Source: Saprospiraceae bacterium UBA2329
GTDB lineage: Bacteria > Bacteroidota > Bacteroidia > Chitinophagales > Saprospiraceae
Length of the DNA stretch: 31,619 nucleotides
Assembly: GCA_002344975.1 (NCBI GenBank)
Contig: DDUV01000090.1
Span: forward strand, 1-31,619
Direction of reading: 5' to 3'
A program made the translations under genes and the position numbers. A model generated the notes under the pieces. It saw only the letters and a list, made by a program, of their open reading frames with translations, ran no database searches and had not been told where the DNA came from. Below are positions 24,559 to 31,619 of this stretch, in pieces. How positions within the stretch are numbered: the first letter of the stretch is position 1; every line of letters begins with the position of its first letter.

Positions 24559-27249
24559 TTGACATACCGCGCCACATACCTCTGTCTGTTCATGTTGGGA
24601 ACCTGGGCCATGCAGGCACAGCAGCTTCCTGAAAAAGGCGTGCCGGCGCTCCAGAATTTCAGCCCGCAGCAATATCAGGACAAAGGCAAAATATGGGACA
24701 TCCGCTCTGCCCCCAACGGCCTTGTATATATGGCTGCCGATGAGGGACTTATGGAGTTTGACGGAAAGTCCTGGCATTGCTACAAAGGCAGCAGCGGCAT
24801 CACTCGCTCCGTACTGCCCCTCAACGATTCACTACTTTTTACCGGTTCCGACAAAGACTTCGGCCTGTGGCGCAAAAACGCATATCAGGCATTTGAATAT
24901 ACGTCCTTATACCCGCTCCGGGAAGCCGCCGGCGAAGTGAATGAAGAGTTCTGGGATCTGCACCGCCGGCAGGGCGAAGTACTGTTTGTATCATTTCAGA
25001 ATATCTATATTTACAAAGATTCAAAACTCCGAACTATTGCCGCGCCCCACCGTTTTGCCGGCAGTTTCAAGGTGGGTGACGCGCTGTTTCTGGCCGATGA
25101 AAAAGAAGGACTGTTCCGCCTCGACGGGGCCTCGCTCCAATTGGTATTCAAACAACCGGACGACCTAAAGTTTGAAATATCAGGCATTTATGAAAACGAT
25201 GAGGGCTTGGTCGTCGTCACCAAAAATGCAGGTTTGTACCTCTGGGCAGGCGGCAAACTTCGCGCTATGGATACCCCGTTTTCCCGGATTTTAAAAACAG
25301 CCCGGGCATTCAGTTTCGAGTTGCTTGAAGATCAACATCTGGCATTCGGAACGGTGCTGAAAGGCTTATACATCACCGATCTGAACGGAAGAATCCTGCA
25401 CCATATCAATAAATACAAGGGCTTGCCCAATAATACCCTTTTGAGCCTGCATTACAGCCCCGCCGGGCAACTCTGGGCAGGCACCGATTATGGCGTTTCC
25501 TCACTGAATTTGGAGAACAACCTCACCTATTTCTACGACTATCGCGGCGATTTCGGCACCGGCTATACCGCCCTGTTGAAAGACGACATTTTTTACCTCG
25601 GTACCAATCAGGGCTTGTATCGGTCGCGTTGGGAAGACCTCAATAATAACTCGGATTTTATCAGGTTTCAGCTTGTTGAAGGCACAGAGGGGCAGGTTTG
25701 GTCGCTGAGAGAAACGGGCGCCGGCGTGCTCATCGGGCATGATCGGGGTCTGATGTCTTTGGATGGAAATTCGCCCCGATTCCTCGGCAAACAGGGCGGC
25801 GTTTGGACCATGCTGCCCTACCGGGATTATCTGCTGACGGGCAATTACAATGGCATTTCCATTTTTAAAAAAAGCGAAAACGGCTGGGCTTTTTGGAAAA
25901 AAATGGAACTCATTCTTGGCTCCTGCAATCAGCTTCTGATTCAAGCCCGCGACGTTTTGTGGGTGAACATTCCCAATTACGGAATCATTCGGGCGCAATT
26001 GGACGACCATTTATCGCCCACCGACCGGGCTATTTTTTATGAAAATCAATTTGAGGGAATCAGGCCTCATTTACTCAAGAAGGGCAATGATATTGAGGTA
26101 GTTACAGATAAATACCGGTATCTTTATGATGAGAAGAAGCGACAATTCAACCGTACAGATATCCCTGCTCCCCCGCTTGAGGTGGAAGCCTTATTGCCCG
26201 GTGTTTATGAGCCGTTTGCTTTACGCGCCGATTATGATTTTTACCCGGTTTACAATGGTTTTGCCCTCCATCGCCGCGAAAAAAACGAGAGAAACCGACC
26301 AATCCAACCAACGCTGGTACTCAGAAAAATAGAGGCTTTCAACAACGATCACCGGACTGCTTTTTACTCCGGCGCCAAAGTACCCTATCGCCTGCACAAC
26401 CTGAGCATCGAGTGCCTGATCCCCCATCAAAAACAAGTGCTGTACCAGTACAAACTGAACGACGAAGAGTGGAGCCAGGAGTCGCCGCAGCATACTTTTC
26501 AGTTTTTCGGATTGAGCGAAGGCGCATATACACTCTCCGTCAGGGCGGTGATAAATGGAGCGCTCACCGCGCCTTATCATATTGATTTTCAGATACAAAC
26601 GCCTTGGTATCGCAGTTGGTATGCCTATTTTTTTTATGTATTGGCATTAGCCGGACTTATCCTCGCCTTTCGGAAGTGGCAGAGGGTATCGTTGCTCAAA
26701 CAAAAAAAGCAGTTGTTGCTAAAAGCGCAGTCCTCTCTGCGCGAACAGGCAGAAAAACACAGGCACGCCATCATGTTGATGGAGCAGGAACAGTTGCAAA
26801 AAGAGTACGAACAGCTCAAATTGCAATTGAAAAACAAGACGGTAGAATTAGCCAATAAGGCCAAAGACAGTGAAGACAAAAATCGCCTTCTGCTCATCCT
26901 CAAAGAAAAGTTGGAAGACGCACAGGCCAACCCCTCCAAATCAAAAATCAGGTGGAATGAAATGCAGTCTTTATTAGACTCCTATTTAGCCACAGAAGAC
27001 AAGGTTTTTGAAATTCAGATGGACGAATTACATCAGGAGTTTTTCAAAAAATTGAAAGGCCAATTTCCCGGGTTGTCCAATCAAGACTTAAGATTGTGCG
27101 CTTATCTGAAAATCGGTCTGAATACCAAAGAAATAGCCGACATACTGAACATCCTGCCTTCCAGTGCTTTCATCACGCGCTCGCGCCTGCGCAAAAAGCT
27201 CAACCTGAACGAAGATCAGGATTTGCACACGTTTTTAAATTCGCTGTGA
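24559..27249 (+). CDS. Membrane-spanning propeller/Y_Y_Y sensor with C-terminal HTH regulator
   Basis: This 896-residue one-component regulator starts at TTG 24559: an in-frame stop at 24532 and the lack of an upstream ATG leave TTG as the only start giving a whole signal peptide (to A-M-Q-A-Q). ATG 24592 would cut it off. Residues ~25-600 carry propeller repeats (I-W-D-I-R-S-A-P-N-G-L-V-Y; G-L-P-N-N-T-L-L-S-L). A Y_Y_Y domain lies at ~610-680, one membrane helix at ~688-706 (W-Y-A-Y-F-F-Y-V-L-A-L-A-G), a coiled coil at ~712-800, and a LuxR/GerE-like HTH at ~838-890 (G-L-N-T-K-E-I-A-D-I-L). There is no kinase or receiver domain. The layout suits a SusR-like periplasmic sensor that binds DNA directly. 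The 3' position next to the locus suggests it controls the glucan genes, which is an inference. Confidence 0.85.
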   Translation: MTYRATYLCLFMLGTWAMQAQQLPEKGVPALQNFSPQQYQDKGKIWDIRSAPNGLVYMAADEGLMEFDGKSWHCYKGSSGITRSVLPLNDSLLFTGSDKDFGLWRKNAYQAFEYTSLYPLREAAGEVNEEFWDLHRRQGEVLFVSFQNIYIYKDSKLRTIAAPHRFAGSFKVGDALFLADEKEGLFRLDGASLQLVFKQPDDLKFEISGIYENDEGLVVVTKNAGLYLWAGGKLRAMDTPFSRILKTARAFSFELLEDQHLAFGTVLKGLYITDLNGRILHHINKYKGLPNNTLLSLHYSPAGQLWAGTDYGVSSLNLENNLTYFYDYRGDFGTGYTALLKDDIFYLGTNQGLYRSRWEDLNNNSDFIRFQLVEGTEGQVWSLRETGAGVLIGHDRGLMSLDGNSPRFLGKQGGVWTMLPYRDYLLTGNYNGISIFKKSENGWAFWKKMELILGSCNQLLIQARDVLWVNIPNYGIIRAQLDDHLSPTDRAIFYENQFEGIRPHLLKKGNDIEVVTDKYRYLYDEKKRQFNRTDIPAPPLEVEALLPGVYEPFALRADYDFYPVYNGFALHRREKNERNRPIQPTLVLRKIEAFNNDHRTAFYSGAKVPYRLHNLSIECLIPHQKQVLYQYKLNDEEWSQESPQHTFQFFGLSEGAYTLSVRAVINGALTAPYHIDFQIQTPWYRSWYAYFFYVLALAGLILAFRKWQRVSLLKQKKQLLLKAQSSLREQAEKHRHAIMLMEQEQLQKEYEQLKLQLKNKTVELANKAKDSEDKNRLLLILKEKLEDAQANPSKSKIRWNEMQSLLDSYLATEDKVFEIQMDELHQEFFKKLKGQFPGLSNQDLRLCAYLKIGLNTKEIADILNILPSSAFITRSRLRKKLNLNEDQDLHTFLNSL

Positions 27250-27354
27250 AATGGGGGGCTTCAAACCCGAAAGGCCGCCCGGTCTTCGCCCGTCCGCTTT
27301 TTCATTCGTCACAACAGCGCCTCGAATTGCATTCGGTCGCGGTTGCGCCAAATG

Positions 27355-27378
27355 AAAAAGGCCGTCTCAACGACGGCC
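27355..27378 (-). terminator. Rho-independent terminator of the tRNA-Ser gene
   Basis: Read on the minus strand, a 7-bp stem (ggccgtc with gacggcc, loop of five) is followed by five Ts, starting 11 bases after the tRNA 3' end. Confidence 0.8.
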
Positions 27379-27388
27379 CTTTCGGCTT

Positions 27389-27476
27389 TGGCGGAGGGGG
27401 AGGGATTCGAACCCCCGGACCTGTTACAGTCAACGGTTTTCAAGACCGCCGCATTAAACCGCTCTGCCACCCCTCC
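27389..27476 (-). tRNA. tRNA-Ser (anticodon UGA)
   Basis: The 88-nt minus-strand sequence folds as a class II tRNA: acceptor GGAGGGG pairing with CCCCTCC, discriminator G, and an encoded CCA end (27389-27391). The anticodon loop is CTTGAAA, giving anticodon TGA. A long variable arm and the T-arm GGTTCGAATCC are present. The length and variable arm are those of tRNA-Ser. Confidence 0.95.
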
Positions 27477-27489
27477 GGATTTGCGGCTG

Positions 27490-27520
27490 CAAAAATACGC
27501 TTCGCAACGAAACTACAAAG
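27490..27520 (-). promoter_or_regulatory. Bacteroidota-type promoter of tRNA-Ser
   Basis: On the minus strand a TATTTTTG box (27490-27497) matches TAnnTTTG exactly. A TTTG element (27516-27519) lies 18 bases upstream, which is the usual -33/-7 layout of the phylum. The box is 13 bases before the tRNA 5' end. Confidence 0.78.
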
Positions 27521-27589
27521 CCATTTTGAAAAAAATAAATTCCCCACAGATAAAAAAGACCTTGCAAGGCACAAACACCCACCGCCTAC

Positions 27590-27720
27590 CGGACCACCCC
27601 ACGCTTTACACCGCCCACTGCCCACCTCATACCGCATACCGGACCACCTCACGCTTACCGCGCCACGGCGCGGCCACCGCCTACCGCCCACCGCCTACCG
27701 CCTACCGCCACCGCTTCCCG
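27590..27720. repeat. GC-rich ccgcctaccg-type low-complexity repeat
   Basis: Short degenerate units of ccgcctaccg/ccgcccaccg recur through this stretch, with a second motif (taccggaccacc) at two places. The stop codon of the amidohydrolase lies inside the repeat, so the repeat reaches the very end of that gene. The minus strand has many spaced GG pairs. Confidence 0.75.
27659..27674. repeat. 16-bp GC palindrome, copy 2
   Basis: ccgcgccacggcgcgg differs from copy 1 only at the two central bases. It lies within the low-complexity stretch, and ggcggta-like sequence stands beside it as at copy 1. Confidence 0.8.
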
Positions 27721-29042
27721 TGCTTCATCACCATTTTCACATCCTGCAACAAACTGATATAGCGCAACACATCCCCCTTCACCGCAATAATATCCGCGTA
27801 TTTGCCCTCCGATATGGTGCCGTAGTCCTTGTCCACACCCATAGACTTGGCCGGCCAGTATGTCGCCGCTTTGATGGCATACATCGGGTCGAAACCAAAT
27901 TCATTCACCCACACATCCAGCTCGTTCCAGGTGCTCTGGCAGTGAAACTTCATCGGAATACCGCTGTCCGTACCTATCAGCAGCACCACGCCCGCCTCCT
28001 TCAGTTGGTTCACCTTGCGCTCCAATGTAGGCTTGCGGATGGGCGTGAGTTGGAAATACGACATGCGCCCCGGATAGCGAATCGAATTTTTTATATCGGC
28101 AATGATGGAATCCGGCAGCCCCAGATGCCAGCAGTCGCCATCCAATTTTTCAGGATTGTCGCGCATGTACTCGTAGTTGTACAGGCCCTCCACCGTCGGC
28201 GTCCAGTACAGCGGCCCCTTGCTCATTTGGGCGGTGCGCTCCTTCAGCAGCGCCATCACATCATCGGGGTATTCCGGCGCCGACGACAGCCCCGTGTGCT
28301 CAAAACAATCCACCCCGGCCTCCATGCCCCGCCGTACCTCCTCCGGCCTGTGCGCGTGCGCCACCACCGTCAGCCCGTGTTTATGTGCCTCATCCACAAT
28401 GGCTTTCACCTCCGCCATCGTCATTTCGTCCTGGTCTATCAGCTTGATGCAATCCACGCCGGCCTCCGCCAGTTTTTTCACTTTGCTGCGCCCGTCCGCC
28501 TCGCCATACACGCCCCACCGAAACGCCTCCGTGCCCGGATAGGGCCGGTGTTGCAAAAACGGCCCCGACATATACATCGTCGGCCCCGGTATCTCGCCCC
28601 GGTTGATACGGTCGCGCACCAGCAGGCTCGCCTCCAACGGGGCGCCCAGATCGCGCGCGCTCGTCACCCCCGCCATCAGCAATTGGTGCGCCGAGGAAGG
28701 CATGATCACGTCGGCCAGCAGCGGCAGATAGGTCGAATCCCAGTGCGTATAGTCGCTGTGCCCGTTGATCATCAGGTGTACATGCATGTCCCACAGGCCC
28801 GGCATCACGCTCATCCCCTCCGTAGAAATGACCTCCGCGCCCTCCGGCACCTGCAAATTCCCCTGATGCCCCACCGCCTTAATGCGCTCTCCCTCAATGA
28901 TGATGACGCTGTTGTGGATGGGCCGTCCGCCGAATCCGTCTATCAAAGTGCCGCCCACCAGCGCTTTCAGCGGCTTGTTTTGGGCTTGCGCCATGTTCGG
29001 TAGCAAGCCCAGGATTCCAAACAAAAAGAACAAGTATCGCAT
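27702..29042 (-). CDS. Secreted metal-dependent amidohydrolase
   Basis: Start ATG at 29042 gives 446 residues and a clear signal peptide (M-R-Y-L-F-F-L-F-G-I-L-G to A-Q-A-Q); a longer frame to 29168 adds sequence unlike any signal. The amidohydrolase (imidazolonepropionase/prolidase-like) superfamily ligands are all visible: H87 and H89 (D-M-H-V-H-L), K200 (C-I-K-L-I-D) as the likely carbamylated Lys, H229 (V-A-H-A-H), H249 (F-E-H-T-G) and D359 (I-G-T-D-S-G). The C-terminal composite beta-sandwich (G-T-I-S-E-G-K-Y-A-D-I-I-A-V) is complete. The substrate cannot be told; relatives include Xaa-Pro peptidases and cyclic amide hydrolases. It acts in the periplasm or outside. It is not evidently tied to the glucan genes. 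Confidence 0.88.
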   Translation of the reverse strand: MRYLFFLFGILGLLPNMAQAQNKPLKALVGGTLIDGFGGRPIHNSVIIIEGERIKAVGHQGNLQVPEGAEVISTEGMSVMPGLWDMHVHLMINGHSDYTHWDSTYLPLLADVIMPSSAHQLLMAGVTSARDLGAPLEASLLVRDRINRGEIPGPTMYMSGPFLQHRPYPGTEAFRWGVYGEADGRSKVKKLAEAGVDCIKLIDQDEMTMAEVKAIVDEAHKHGLTVVAHAHRPEEVRRGMEAGVDCFEHTGLSSAPEYPDDVMALLKERTAQMSKGPLYWTPTVEGLYNYEYMRDNPEKLDGDCWHLGLPDSIIADIKNSIRYPGRMSYFQLTPIRKPTLERKVNQLKEAGVVLLIGTDSGIPMKFHCQSTWNELDVWVNEFGFDPMYAIKAATYWPAKSMGVDKDYGTISEGKYADIIAVKGDVLRYISLLQDVKMVMKHGKRWR

Positions 29043-29461
29043 ATTGAACCAATGTTGTGATGAATAATTGCCGCCCAAGATAATTACATGCTTCCCATTA
29101 TTCCAAGATTTTTTTGGGCGCCACCCCGCTCCGATGGCCTCTCTTGTTCTATCCCACTGAGGCCACAAGCTGCGGGGTCGGGCTATCCGTTACATGGCCT
29201 CCTTGGGGTCGGCCATTTCACTGCTATCCCTGGCGCGCGGGCTGCCCTCCGTTTTCAGGTGATATCTAACCGCCGAGCCTCAGCGAGACGGGAAGGTGTC
29301 GCATGAAAACGGAGAGACAAACACGCAAAACATCTCCCATTGCCTGAAATTCCCTTACTTTGCAGGCGTCACAACTTATGCCTGCCGCGCCGTGGCGCGG
29401 TCCCGATGACGTAGGAATCGGGATTAGCACATCAACACATCATCACATCAGCACATTATTC
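29043..29461. other. Intergenic region between divergent genes, with repeat-like DNA
   Basis: These 419 bases should hold the promoters of both flanking genes. The part at about 29115-29320 (around gcggggtcgggctatccg and ctgctatccctggcgcgcgg) has the look of a dispersed Bacteroidota intergenic repeat; this rests on memory. A possible -7 box (ttactttg, one mismatch to TAnnTTTG) lies at 29354-29361 on the plus strand, without a well-spaced -33 element. Confidence 0.5.
29385..29400. repeat. 16-bp GC palindrome, copy 3
   Basis: ccgcgccgtggcgcgg differs from copy 1 by one central base. It is 62 bases before the acetoacetyl-CoA synthetase start, so it would lie in that gene's leader. Confidence 0.82.
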
Positions 29462-31438
29462 ATGTCCGCATCCGACATTCTTTGGCGCCCCGACGCCGCC
29501 CTCATCCAACAGTCCAACCTGCGCCGCTATCAGGATTGGCTCGAACTGCACTACCAACTCCGGCTCTACGATTACGACGAGCTTTGGCAATGGTCGGTAG
29601 AGCGACCCGCCGATTTCTGGGAGAGCCTCTGCCAATACTTCGAGGTCGTTTTTCATAGGCCGTATTCGGCAGCCATGTCCGCCGACCCAATGCCCGGCAC
29701 GCGCTGGTTCGAGGGGGCCACCCTCAATTACGCCGAGCACATCTTCCGGCAGTACAGCGACGAGCGCCCGGCCATTCTGTTCCGTTCCGAACGCCGCCCT
29801 TCTACCGAAATGTCCTGGGCCGAATTACGCCGGCAAACCGCCGCGCTGGCTGCTACCTTGCGCAGGCTGGGCGTACAACCCGGCGACCGCGTTTGTGCTT
29901 ACCTTCCCAATATCCCGGAGGCCACCGTCGCTTTTCTGGCCACCTGCTCTATCGGGGCGGTTTGGTCCAGTTGTTCGCCCGACTTCGGCGTGGGCAGCGT
30001 GGTGGACCGCTTCCGGCAAATTGAACCCAAAATCCTCATCGCCGCCGACGGCTATTCCTACAACGGCAAACCTTTCGACCGCTCGGAGGCCATCCGCGAA
30101 CTGAGCAGCCAATTGCCCGGCATCGAAACCCTTATCCTCGTGCCCTTCCTCAACGAACAGGCCGATGCCGCCGCCTTCGACAAGGGCATGAACTGGGCCG
30201 AAGCTGTGGCCGATACCACTGCCGAACTGCGCTTCGAGCCGGTGCCGTTTGAGCATCCCATCTGGGTGCTGTACTCTTCGGGTACTACCGGATTGCCAAA
30301 AGCGATCACGCACTCGCAGGGTGGCGTGCTGCTGGAACACCTCAAATACCTGCATTTTCACAACGATGTACATCCCGGCGAGCGCTTCTTCTGGTTCACT
30401 ACCACTGGCTGGATGATGTGGAATTTTGTGCAGGCTTCGTTGCTGTCCGGCGCCACCATCGTCCTCTACGACGGCAGCCCCGGCTATCCCCAGCTCAGCA
30501 CGCTCTGGCAATGGGCCGCCGACGAAGGCATTGAGCATTTTGGTACCAGCGCGCCCTTCCTCATCGCCTGCGAAAAGGCTGGTTTGGAACCTGGTAAAGA
30601 ATTCGATCTCAGCCGCTTGCGCACGCTCAGTTCTACCGGTTCGCCGCTGCCGCCGGAGTCTTTCGACTGGGTGTATCGCGCGCTGAAACCTGACATCTGG
30701 CTGTGTTCCATGAGCGGCGGCACCGATGTGTGTACGGCTTTTGTGGGCGGCTGTCCTTTGTTGCCGGTGCGGCGCGGCGACATTCAGTGCCGGGCCTTGG
30801 GTTGTGCCTTGCATGCTTTTGACGACGCGGGCAATCCGGTGTTGGAGGAGGTTGGCGAGATGGTCATCACACGGCCTATGCCTTCTATGCCGGTATTTTT
30901 TTGGAACGACCCCGGCGGCGAGCGCTACCTGTCGAGCTATTTTGAAACGTATCCCGGCATCTGGCGGCACGGCGACTGGGTGCGTATTGCCCGCGACGGC
31001 TCCCTTGCTATTTTCGGTCGCTCAGATGCTACGCTCAACCGGCAGGGGGTGCGCATCGGCACCAGCGAGATTTATCAGGCGGTCAATAAAGTGCAGGCCG
31101 TGAAGGATGCCCTGGTGGTCAATCTGGAATTGCCGGGCGGCAGGCATTTTATGCCTTTGTTTGTAACGATGGAGCAAGGCTTCGCCCTGAATGAGTCGGT
31201 GAAAAACGAAATCAACCGCCGCTTGCGCGAGGAGTTTTCACCGCGTCATGTACCCGATGTGATCGTGGAGGCGCCTGATATTCCTTACACCATCAGCGGT
31301 AAAAAGATGGAAGCGCCGGTGAAGAAGATTTTACTGGGATTCCCGATTGCGAAAGCCGCCAGCGTGGATGCGATGCGGAACCCGGAGTCCTTGGCGTTTT
31401 TTGTAGATTTTTCGAGGCGGGTGGAAGCTGAAGTATAA
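29462..31438 (+). CDS. aacS: Acetoacetyl-CoA synthetase (acetoacetate-CoA ligase)
   Basis: ATG 29462 gives 658 residues, the usual size; the frame is open upstream to 29360, but that part does not look like protein. It is an ANL-superfamily adenylate-forming enzyme with the N-terminal cap of the acetyl-/acetoacetyl-CoA synthetase type (D-Y-D-E-L-W-Q-W-S-V, then T-R-W-F-E-G-A-T-L-N-Y-A-E). The P-loop S-S-G-T-T-G-L-P-K is at 272-280, M-S-G-G-T-D-V-C-T-A-F marks the acetoacetate subtype, and S-G-K-K-M-E-A-P-V-K-K near 614 holds the catalytic Lys of the C-terminal lid. It activates acetoacetate with ATP and CoA in the cytosol, for ketone-body or leucine breakdown or for lipid synthesis. It is unrelated to the glucan genes. 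Confidence 0.92.
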   Translation: MSASDILWRPDAALIQQSNLRRYQDWLELHYQLRLYDYDELWQWSVERPADFWESLCQYFEVVFHRPYSAAMSADPMPGTRWFEGATLNYAEHIFRQYSDERPAILFRSERRPSTEMSWAELRRQTAALAATLRRLGVQPGDRVCAYLPNIPEATVAFLATCSIGAVWSSCSPDFGVGSVVDRFRQIEPKILIAADGYSYNGKPFDRSEAIRELSSQLPGIETLILVPFLNEQADAAAFDKGMNWAEAVADTTAELRFEPVPFEHPIWVLYSSGTTGLPKAITHSQGGVLLEHLKYLHFHNDVHPGERFFWFTTTGWMMWNFVQASLLSGATIVLYDGSPGYPQLSTLWQWAADEGIEHFGTSAPFLIACEKAGLEPGKEFDLSRLRTLSSTGSPLPPESFDWVYRALKPDIWLCSMSGGTDVCTAFVGGCPLLPVRRGDIQCRALGCALHAFDDAGNPVLEEVGEMVITRPMPSMPVFFWNDPGGERYLSSYFETYPGIWRHGDWVRIARDGSLAIFGRSDATLNRQGVRIGTSEIYQAVNKVQAVKDALVVNLELPGGRHFMPLFVTMEQGFALNESVKNEINRRLREEFSPRHVPDVIVEAPDIPYTISGKKMEAPVKKILLGFPIAKAASVDAMRNPESLAFFVDFSRRVEAEV

Positions 31439-31446
31439 AGGAAGAA

Positions 31447-31475
31447 ATTTGACAAATCTTCGAGATTTGTCAAAT
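31447..31475. terminator. Perfect 12-bp inverted repeat between convergent genes
   Basis: atttgacaaatc and gatttgtcaaat surround a five-base loop (ttcga). It starts nine bases after the aacS stop and ends ten bases before the stop of the opposing gene, so it may end transcription from both sides. T-tracts are short. It may also be one copy of a dispersed palindrome. Confidence 0.65.
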
Positions 31476-31484
31476 TGTGTGCTG

Positions 31485-31619
31485 TTACAACAACTTCTTC
31501 CGCATCACCCAGTCGTCGTGGGTTTCTTCACCCATATAAAACGGCATGAACCCGAAATGCTCGAAGCCGGATTTGTGGTAAAATGCAATGGCGCGGTAAG
31601 CAACTGGTGAACCCCACCC
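31485..31619 (-). CDS. GNAT N-acetyltransferase, C-terminal end only
   Basis: Forty-four codons and a stop are in view; the start is beyond the window. The minus-strand reading V-A-Y-R-A-I-A-F-Y-H-K-S-G-F-E-H-F is the A-x-x-F-Y-x-K-x-G-F block near the end of GNAT acetyltransferases, followed by M-G-E-E-T-H-D-D-W-V-M-R-K-K-L-L and stop. The family transfers acetyl from acetyl-CoA to an amine. The substrate is unknown. It converges with aacS. Confidence 0.7.
   Translation of the reverse strand, partial: GWGSPVAYRAIAFYHKSGFEHFGFMPFYMGEETHDDWVMRKKLL

Noticed and set aside
27343..27762. 139-codon plus-strand frame
   Set aside because: It overlaps the tRNA-Ser gene and the GC-rich repeat; the product is not protein-like.
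27096..29003. 635-codon plus-strand open frame
   Set aside because: It runs through the regulator end, the tRNA and the amidohydrolase in antisense. The His/Arg/Pro-rich product is typical of a shadow frame.
29088..29306. 72-codon plus-strand frame upstream of aacS
   Set aside because: It falls in repeat-like intergenic DNA with no motif and no support for translation.
1..31619. SusC/SusD pair, GH3 beta-glucosidase, transposase or integrase
   Set aside because: I looked for each among all long frames and found none. Their absence here says nothing about the rest of the genome.

Overview
This 31.6 kb window comes from a Bacteroidota chromosome, most likely the Saprospiria (Haliscomenobacter/Lewinella-like) branch. 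The phylum call rests on type IX secretion (T9SS) C-terminal domains of both kinds (type A at 4743 and 24180, type B at 1350), SprB-like and HYR domains, a Y_Y_Y-type regulator, and an exact TAnnTTTG -7 box in front of the tRNA gene. The branch is an inference from gene style and repeat types.

Layout. (1) 1-4743: the 3' end of a repetitive T9SS surface protein with 67-residue tandem repeats, then a modular 1100-residue T9SS protein. A strong terminator follows at 4790-4829. (2) 5168-24180: a one-direction beta-1,3/1,6-glucan (laminarin-type) utilisation locus. In order it holds a clan GH-A-like glycosidase domain joined to an outer-membrane beta-barrel; a surface glycan-binding lipoprotein; a GH16 endo-beta-1,3-glucanase lipoprotein; a cytosolic GH149-type beta-1,3-glucan phosphorylase; a GH17 lipoprotein; a GH30 lipoprotein (probable beta-1,6-glucanase); a GPH/MFS sugar symporter joined in frame to a GH17 domain; two more cytosolic GH17 enzymes; and a T9SS-secreted four-module binding protein. 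(3) 24559-27249: a membrane-spanning propeller/Y_Y_Y/HTH regulator, probably the local sensor. (4) 27389-31619: housekeeping genes, namely tRNA-Ser(UGA), a secreted amidohydrolase, acetoacetyl-CoA synthetase and the tail of a GNAT acetyltransferase.

How the locus may work (inference): T9SS and lipid-anchored proteins bind and cut laminarin at the surface (GH16 backbone, GH30 branches, GH17). Oligosaccharides cross the outer membrane through the barrel that carries its own glycosidase domain, because no SusC/SusD pair is present in this window. They cross the inner membrane through a symporter that carries its own cytosolic GH17 domain. Inside, the GH17 enzymes and the phosphorylase convert them to glucose and glucose-1-phosphate. 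Joining enzymes to transporters at both membranes is the most unusual feature here.

The intergenic regions are rich in dispersed repeats: a pair of 106-bp structured elements that bracket the catabolic genes, three copies of a 16-bp GC palindrome, a 45-bp tandem repeat and a perfect 12-bp inverted repeat. I saw no insertion sequence, transposase, phage gene, CRISPR array or rRNA.
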